This document shows positions 6,916 to 10,789 of a stretch of 10,789 bases of DNA, in pieces (within the stretch, counting starts at the first letter, position 1; every line of letters begins with the position of its first letter). A program made the translations under genes and the position numbers. A model generated the notes under the pieces. That model was not told the origin of the DNA and did no database searches. It was given only the letters and a program-made list of their open reading frames with translations. The DNA is from Gammaproteobacteria bacterium (GTDB taxonomy: Bacteria; Pseudomonadota; Gammaproteobacteria; Granulosicoccales; Granulosicoccaceae): the NCBI GenBank assembly GCA_003511825.1, contig DOIU01000240.1, positions 1-10,789 on the forward strand, given 5' to 3'.

Positions 6916-7905
6916 TTACTTGGTAATCTCGATCGACGGACAAAGCATTTCGAGCAATGAAAGCCCACCATGGGCAAGGGTTGGATAGCCCCCCTGGCTT
7001 TTCCATTTCCAGCGCCCCATGGCCATCAGATACGGCCCATGCGGACCCTTGGTCTGGAGGGCGACAGGTGGTGTGAATGGTCCGGGATCGTGTTCGCCTG
7101 CGAGGAGACGGCCGCTCTTGAATGTGCTTTTCAGAAAGGCGGCCTGTTCATTGGCAGCATCAAAAAACATCCCGGTTGCGGCGTAGCCGTGATCGGAAGT
7201 GATGATGACGCGCCTGCCGGTCGCGAGTTTTTCGACAAATTCCCAGAAATCGTCGCTCGTCAGCTGGGCCGCGATATCGCGCGTGAGAACATCAAGCCCC
7301 TGACCAGCGCCCGCGCCATCGTGCAGTTTGCTGTCCGGCCAATGGTGCCAGAAAATCCATTTGGGTGAGCTATCAATCAGGTTGGCGCAGTCCTTCCACG
7401 GCAGGTCAATGCATTCGGTTGTGACGGGGGCAAGACGGTTTGCCTTGCCGCCACCATTGTTTTGCAACTGGCTACGGCTGTTGAAGCCAAGCGCTTTCGC
7501 GAAGGCGTTGGTTTCGCTCGGAAGCTCCGCGCCAAATGCGCCAGTCTCATGCAGGGTGAACCCTCTTTCCTTTGCGCCTTCTATCAGCCAGGGCAGTTCT
7601 CGAAGGCTCAACCCGTCAAGGACAAGAATGGCCTTTGCGCCGAATGGCTTTTCCCACCACCTGACAAGGTGATCCGAATTTCGTTCAACCACCTCGCCAA
7701 ACTGTTCCCACATGTCCCAGCCTGCGGCGGCCAGAAAGTGATCAAGCTGACCGACAATACGATCACGCTTTGTCACTTCGCTGGGGGAACCTGTGCCGGT
7801 TAGCGGTTCAGAACAGATCGAAAGGGCTTCGGAAATAACGGTTTGCCACGCGTCGTCAGCGCCTGACGTAGAGAGATTGTCCAATTGCTCAAGAGTGAGG
7901 ACCAT
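6916..7905 (-). CDS. pglZ: Compact PglZ-domain protein (alkaline-phosphatase superfamily)
   Basis: A 329-aa PglZ protein. AILVLDGLSLRELPWL (92-107) carries the first metal-site Asp (D97) of the alkaline-phosphatase fold. PSET (129-132) follows, then IITSDHGY (234-241) with the D238/H239 metal ligands, and LAHGGLSLLEML (310-321) with H312, the typical C-terminal PglZ signature. PglZ is the hallmark of Pgl and BREX defence systems and is thought to act with the large ATPase and the methyltransferase; its substrate is not settled. BREX PglZ proteins usually have about 700-850 residues, so this one is little more than the catalytic domain with an approximately 90-residue N-terminal helical part. 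I place the start at ATG 7905, which shares one base with the ATPase stop (TGATG) and has AAGGAGGAT with good spacing. A TTG at 7908 is possible but closer to the Shine-Dalgarno. There are no membrane segments. Confidence 0.86.
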   Translation of the reverse strand: MVLTLEQLDNLSTSGADDAWQTVISEALSICSEPLTGTGSPSEVTKRDRIVGQLDHFLAAAGWDMWEQFGEVVERNSDHLVRWWEKPFGAKAILVLDGLSLRELPWLIEGAKERGFTLHETGAFGAELPSETNAFAKALGFNSRSQLQNNGGGKANRLAPVTTECIDLPWKDCANLIDSSPKWIFWHHWPDSKLHDGAGAGQGLDVLTRDIAAQLTSDDFWEFVEKLATGRRVIITSDHGYAATGMFFDAANEQAAFLKSTFKSGRLLAGEHDPGPFTPPVALQTKGPHGPYLMAMGRWKWKSQGGYPTLAHGGLSLLEMLCPSIEITK

Positions 7906-10637
7906 CAACTATCCTCCTTGTTCAGGGACAGCTCATATCTCAGGCCGTCAGGCAATTTTTTCAGCAGTTCCTTTATCTGAGCACCTGTGGCGGCATCCAG
8001 TTTCAGGGTTACTTCGCTAACAGGGGTTGCCGGGCCAACGCCCCAGCTTTCCAGTTTCCCGATAAGGTTTAGGGGTGATGTTGCAGGGTTTGAAAGCGTC
8101 ACGGCTGCGCCACTGCCTGAGCCGCCGAAAATTCCGCCTTCAGGTGTTTGACCAGCGTCGGGTGGGTCTGAATCCGAGCCGGTGTTTGTGTCGGTGCCTG
8201 CAGCTGGATCGTCAGCGCCGCCGCCAAATAGTCCGCCGGTCGGAGATGTCGGAGCAGGTGGTGTCGCGCCACCGGTTGAGGGCACTGCAGAAGGCTGAAG
8301 AAGTCGAATTTCATCCAGTTGTCGACCAGTAAACGAGAGTTTCGGTTTAAGCCGTCTCCATGCAGCGTCTTCATCCTCCCCGGTTTGCGCTTGCAGATAC
8401 TCCATTCCGCGCAGGTCGATTGCGATTTTTCCACGGGCACACATCCGCAGAATTCGTTCCTTCATGGCTGTTTCGCCGAGCCAAGGAATACAATCCTGGC
8501 CGCCCGGCCTTGGTTCCTGGAGCTCTCTAAGAAGCTTGCCAAGAGACGCGTTTTCAGAAGCAGCATCAAGCACAAGCGCTTCGAAATCTTCGGGCACAAA
8601 AAGATCCGTGCTTAGGGCCGTTTCAATTGCTTCGGGGATTTTTGCGCCTTGCCCACGCAACGTCTCGATATGAAATTCGCATTTTTCGGGAGCAGAAAAA
8701 TCCCATTTATGAAGAATGGCAAATCGATCAAACCGCTTTTTCAGAATGTCCCGCAGTTCGGCCTGATACCTCGTTCGTAATTTGCGGTATTCAGGATTTT
8801 GCGCGCTCCATTCCTCGGCCTTCATTTCTGCTCGTGCCAGGATCAACAAGTCACGATCAAAATATGTGTTTAATGTCCCAGTTCTGGGAAGCAGGAAGCG
8901 AACGGTGTTGCGCCGTTTTGGGAGATGTGTTTTCAGCCAGAGACCAAGACGTGCATTGAGGCGGTCCGGTGTTTCCGGTAGTACCAGTATGGGTAGACGA
9001 TCATCCCAATTTTCGGGTTTTTCATTGTCTTCCAAGCTGCCCCAGGGGTCGTTCAACCACGTTTGAGGCATAGCTATTACACGGAAATTCTTTGCGACAT
9101 CCTCGGACCCTCCCAATACATAGCGTATTTCTTTGGAGAGTTGAACGAGGTCCGAACCATCGGTGAAAAGCTTGTCATTTCTGGCGGAGGCCATCACTTT
9201 CGCTTGTGGGTTTTCCTCCTCCTTAAAAACAAGGCGTGTTCCATCCTGATGGATGTTGAAGCTATTCTCGATTATTGTTGCCAGCTCCACTTGAAATCCA
9301 TTGTCATCAACTGGCGCGTCGCGGGTTACGTCAATCTGAAGAGTTGCAGGTTCAGCACCTGCAAGGTTCCCAACGGCAATTGAACGAAGCCACAAGGCAC
9401 CAAGAATTTCCTTCAGATGAGGAATGGTTGTTTGATGATTCGGAACCGCTTCTGTGACGGATGTTAAGTTTCTTAGGGCTTTTTCACGCAGCGATCGATG
9501 CTGCTGGTTGGCTACAGAGTCCAACAAAGCGCCAATTCCAGCGCCTTCATCGTCTAGGCGAAAATCAGCAGCGGTTAGCACGGGCATTTGCTCTCCACAA
9601 CTCTTGAACAGGTTTGCCAGAATTCTGATAAGATCGCGTGTTTCTTGGGCATCGGTTGCGATCAGAACTTGGTCTTCCAGCAACTGGAGTAAATGCGGTG
9701 CAAAAGGCCAAGACTCTGAAAACTCTTTTCGTTTTCGATCTTGTTCGGAAGACGGAACATTCTCCAGGCGGAAGTATTCGGCAATATGAGCGGAAGCCGC
9801 GCCATCAATGGCGGTTTCTGAGATATGCATTCTATTATCGAAGAGGCGGTGTAAAAGCATCCGCCGTCTGTCGTGCTGTATGCGCTCTGGACTGCCCCCT
9901 GCTTTGAAGTCAATTTGGATGGGGTTAACCCGGTGGATTTGCTGGTAGGCGTCGGTATCGCCATTTCTCACTGAAACGACCAGGACAAGCAATTCAGGAT
10001 GCTCTTTTGCGATTTCGGAAAGAATTTGGATGAAATTAAACGCCCAATTTTTCCATGGAAATTGCTTGGTGTTGGTCAAGCCATCAAACCATGTTTGGAA
10101 TTCATCCAATAGAAGCATGGTTGGCTTGTTGCGGAGCATCTCAAGTATCAATTCATCGGAAGGGATGTCCGTTTTGCTGGAGCCCATGCCTTCCCATTTG
10201 CCTTTGATGTATGTTCCGTGTGGATGGCGATCAAAAAGAAGATCCCAAAGAAATTTGAAACGCTGCCGGTGTAGGCTTTCGCCAATGACCAACATATTAT
10301 TGCGAAGCGGAATTTTCTGTATTTGTTGATTGTTGAGGGTAGTTGACCAAGATTTCAGCCACTCACGTGTCGCATTGGGGTCATTGACGGCATGGTACAA
10401 TGCAGCCATCAGGTGCGATTTACCAAGCCCTCGTTCGCCAATAACGACTACTGGGCGTCCTTGATCCGGCCCAACTGCTTCGATCCCCTTCAAAAGATCA
10501 TGAGTGGGATAGGTAATATCAAGAAAATCTTGTGCAGACTGTTGTGTGGCACCGCTCCCAGACTCATTCGAAAGCTCGATCGCTGTGCCCTTAAGTTTTC
10601 GCCCCTGGAATTCGGATCTTAGTGTTAGGCCTAGCAT
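7905..10637 (-). CDS. Large AAA+ ATPase, DUF499/BrxC-PglY-like
   Basis: A 910-aa P-loop ATPase, the likely motor of the defence complex. Residues 38-50 (FLDITYPTHDLLK) precede VVVIGERGLGKSHLM, with Walker A GERGLGKS at 67-74. TMLLLDEFQTWF (173-184) holds Walker B, and LLVLVVSVRNGD (216-227) a sensor-1-like strand. The TYPT...LK stretch before the P-loop, the size and the neighbours point to DUF499/COG1483-type or BrxC/PglY-type ATPases; I cannot separate the two by eye. The middle (about 280-780) is largely helical with no motif I recognise. A Gly/Pro/Asp-rich linker (782-845) containing GGLFGGG and GGIFGGSG leads to a conserved-looking C-terminal domain of about 65 residues ending in LRYELSLNKEDS. 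The ATG at 10637 has AGGAAAA seven bases upstream and overlaps the preceding frame's stop (ATGCTAG). The gene is AT-richer than the downstream genes (about 38% GC at 10201-10260, by eye). Confidence 0.8.
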   Translation of the reverse strand: MLGLTLRSEFQGRKLKGTAIELSNESGSGATQQSAQDFLDITYPTHDLLKGIEAVGPDQGRPVVVIGERGLGKSHLMAALYHAVNDPNATREWLKSWSTTLNNQQIQKIPLRNNMLVIGESLHRQRFKFLWDLLFDRHPHGTYIKGKWEGMGSSKTDIPSDELILEMLRNKPTMLLLDEFQTWFDGLTNTKQFPWKNWAFNFIQILSEIAKEHPELLVLVVSVRNGDTDAYQQIHRVNPIQIDFKAGGSPERIQHDRRRMLLHRLFDNRMHISETAIDGAASAHIAEYFRLENVPSSEQDRKRKEFSESWPFAPHLLQLLEDQVLIATDAQETRDLIRILANLFKSCGEQMPVLTAADFRLDDEGAGIGALLDSVANQQHRSLREKALRNLTSVTEAVPNHQTTIPHLKEILGALWLRSIAVGNLAGAEPATLQIDVTRDAPVDDNGFQVELATIIENSFNIHQDGTRLVFKEEENPQAKVMASARNDKLFTDGSDLVQLSKEIRYVLGGSEDVAKNFRVIAMPQTWLNDPWGSLEDNEKPENWDDRLPILVLPETPDRLNARLGLWLKTHLPKRRNTVRFLLPRTGTLNTYFDRDLLILARAEMKAEEWSAQNPEYRKLRTRYQAELRDILKKRFDRFAILHKWDFSAPEKCEFHIETLRGQGAKIPEAIETALSTDLFVPEDFEALVLDAASENASLGKLLRELQEPRPGGQDCIPWLGETAMKERILRMCARGKIAIDLRGMEYLQAQTGEDEDAAWRRLKPKLSFTGRQLDEIRLLQPSAVPSTGGATPPAPTSPTGGLFGGGADDPAAGTDTNTGSDSDPPDAGQTPEGGIFGGSGSGAAVTLSNPATSPLNLIGKLESWGVGPATPVSEVTLKLDAATGAQIKELLKKLPDGLRYELSLNKEDS
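7911..7919 (-). promoter_or_regulatory. Strong Shine-Dalgarno deciding the pglZ start
   Basis: AAGGAGGAT on the minus strand lies inside the last ATPase codons. From GGAGG the spacing is seven bases to ATG 7905 and four to TTG 7908, which favours the ATG. The ATPase stop and pglZ start share one base. Confidence 0.7.
8103..8294 (-). other. Low-complexity Gly/Pro/Asp linker in the ATPase
   Basis: Encodes residues 782-845 of the ATPase. It is dominated by G, P, T, D and S, with two related pieces, PTGGLFGGGADD and PEGGIFGGSGSG, separated by an acidic DTNTGSDSDPPD stretch. It is very probably disordered and tethers the C-terminal domain. The two related pieces may reflect an internal duplication or two short binding motifs. 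Confidence 0.7.
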
Positions 10638-10789
10638 GATGGCATTTTCCTGTCTGAGTCGATGTTTCTTGGTTCATTGCCGCCGTTTTTTGCAAGCAAC
10701 ACAATCTGCTGATCCTGCGGCGCGCGGGCTGACGGGTCGGTATGCAGTCCCAGAGTATTGAGCGTGTAGTAGAGCAGCGCCTGCGAGGT
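10631..10789 (-). CDS. Partial unrecognised gene upstream of the ATPase, C-terminal 52 aa
   Basis: An open minus-strand frame enters from the right edge and runs 52 codons to a TAG at 10633-10631. It includes ALLYYTLNTLGLHTD and a DQQIVLLAKNGG segment, and ends in SDRKMPSC. I do not recognise the family from this tail. The stop overlaps the ATPase start by seven bases (ATGCTAG), the same kind of junction as the other genes of the operon, so it is probably the preceding cistron and a further component of the same system. Its start and most of its length lie outside the window. Short length is the main reason for doubt; no other minus-strand frame here joins the ATPase gene so neatly. Confidence 0.5.
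   Translation of the reverse strand, partial: TSQALLYYTLNTLGLHTDPSARAPQDQQIVLLAKNGGNEPRNIDSDRKMPSC
10645..10651 (-). promoter_or_regulatory. Shine-Dalgarno of the ATPase gene
   Basis: AGGAAAA on the minus strand lies seven bases upstream of the ATG at 10637, inside the upstream partial frame. It supports this start and coupling with the preceding cistron. Confidence 0.55.

Noticed and set aside
7906..7908. TTG as the start codon of pglZ
   Set aside because: The adjacent ATG at 7905 is a stronger start, has better spacing from AAGGAGGAT and forms a TGATG stop/start junction.
1..10789. CRISPR array, tRNA, insertion sequence or attachment site
   Set aside because: I saw no regularly spaced repeats, no cloverleaf-like stretch, no transposase motifs and no terminal inverted repeats in the window.

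Overview
The window holds most of a tightly packed, minus-strand BREX/Pgl-like phage-defence operon (about 424-10789, continuing past the right edge). It abuts the end of a prophage lysis module on the plus strand (1-345). The lysis pair most resembles proteins I know from alphaproteobacterial (Rhodobacterales-type) prophages, so a host of that kind is likely. This is inference from family resemblance: there is no rRNA, tRNA or housekeeping gene to confirm it.

Left edge (1-345, plus strand): the C-terminal part of an inner-membrane spanin (Rz-like), with an outer-membrane lipoprotein spanin (Rz1-like) starting inside it in another frame. A 78-base gap with no visible feature separates this pair from the end of the convergent defence operon.

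Defence operon, in transcription order from right to left: (i) the C-terminal end of an unrecognised gene (10789-10631); (ii) a 910-aa AAA+ ATPase of DUF499/BrxC-PglY character (10637-7905); (iii) a compact 329-aa PglZ-domain protein (7905-6916); (iv) a 1069-aa Zn-ribbon adenine-specific DNA methyltransferase of the DUF1156/COG1743 (PglXI-like) family (6903-3694); (v) an unrecognised 166-aa protein (3697-3197); (vi) a 920-aa SNF2/RapA-like helicase (BrxHII-like, 3186-424). Every junction is an overlap or a gap of at most 12 bases, and each start has a Shine-Dalgarno-like sequence. One long co-transcribed, partly translationally coupled unit is therefore the simplest reading.

The set of methyltransferase, PglZ, large ATPase and SNF2 helicase matches the logic of BREX: host DNA is marked by adenine methylation, and an ATPase/PglZ/helicase machine blocks unmarked phage DNA. 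It resembles BREX type 3 in using a COG1743 methyltransferase and an SNF2 helicase. It differs in gene order, in its short PglZ, and in carrying the 166-aa protein. No brxA, brxB, brxL or lon-like gene and no nuclease is visible. The rest of the system may lie beyond the right edge.

Base composition is mosaic. The ATPase gene, part of the helicase gene and a block in the middle of the methyltransferase gene are AT-richer than the flanking sequence, which suggests horizontal acquisition and perhaps domain-level recombination. A perfect 12-bp inverted repeat lies in the 166-aa gene, about 50 bases upstream of the helicase start.
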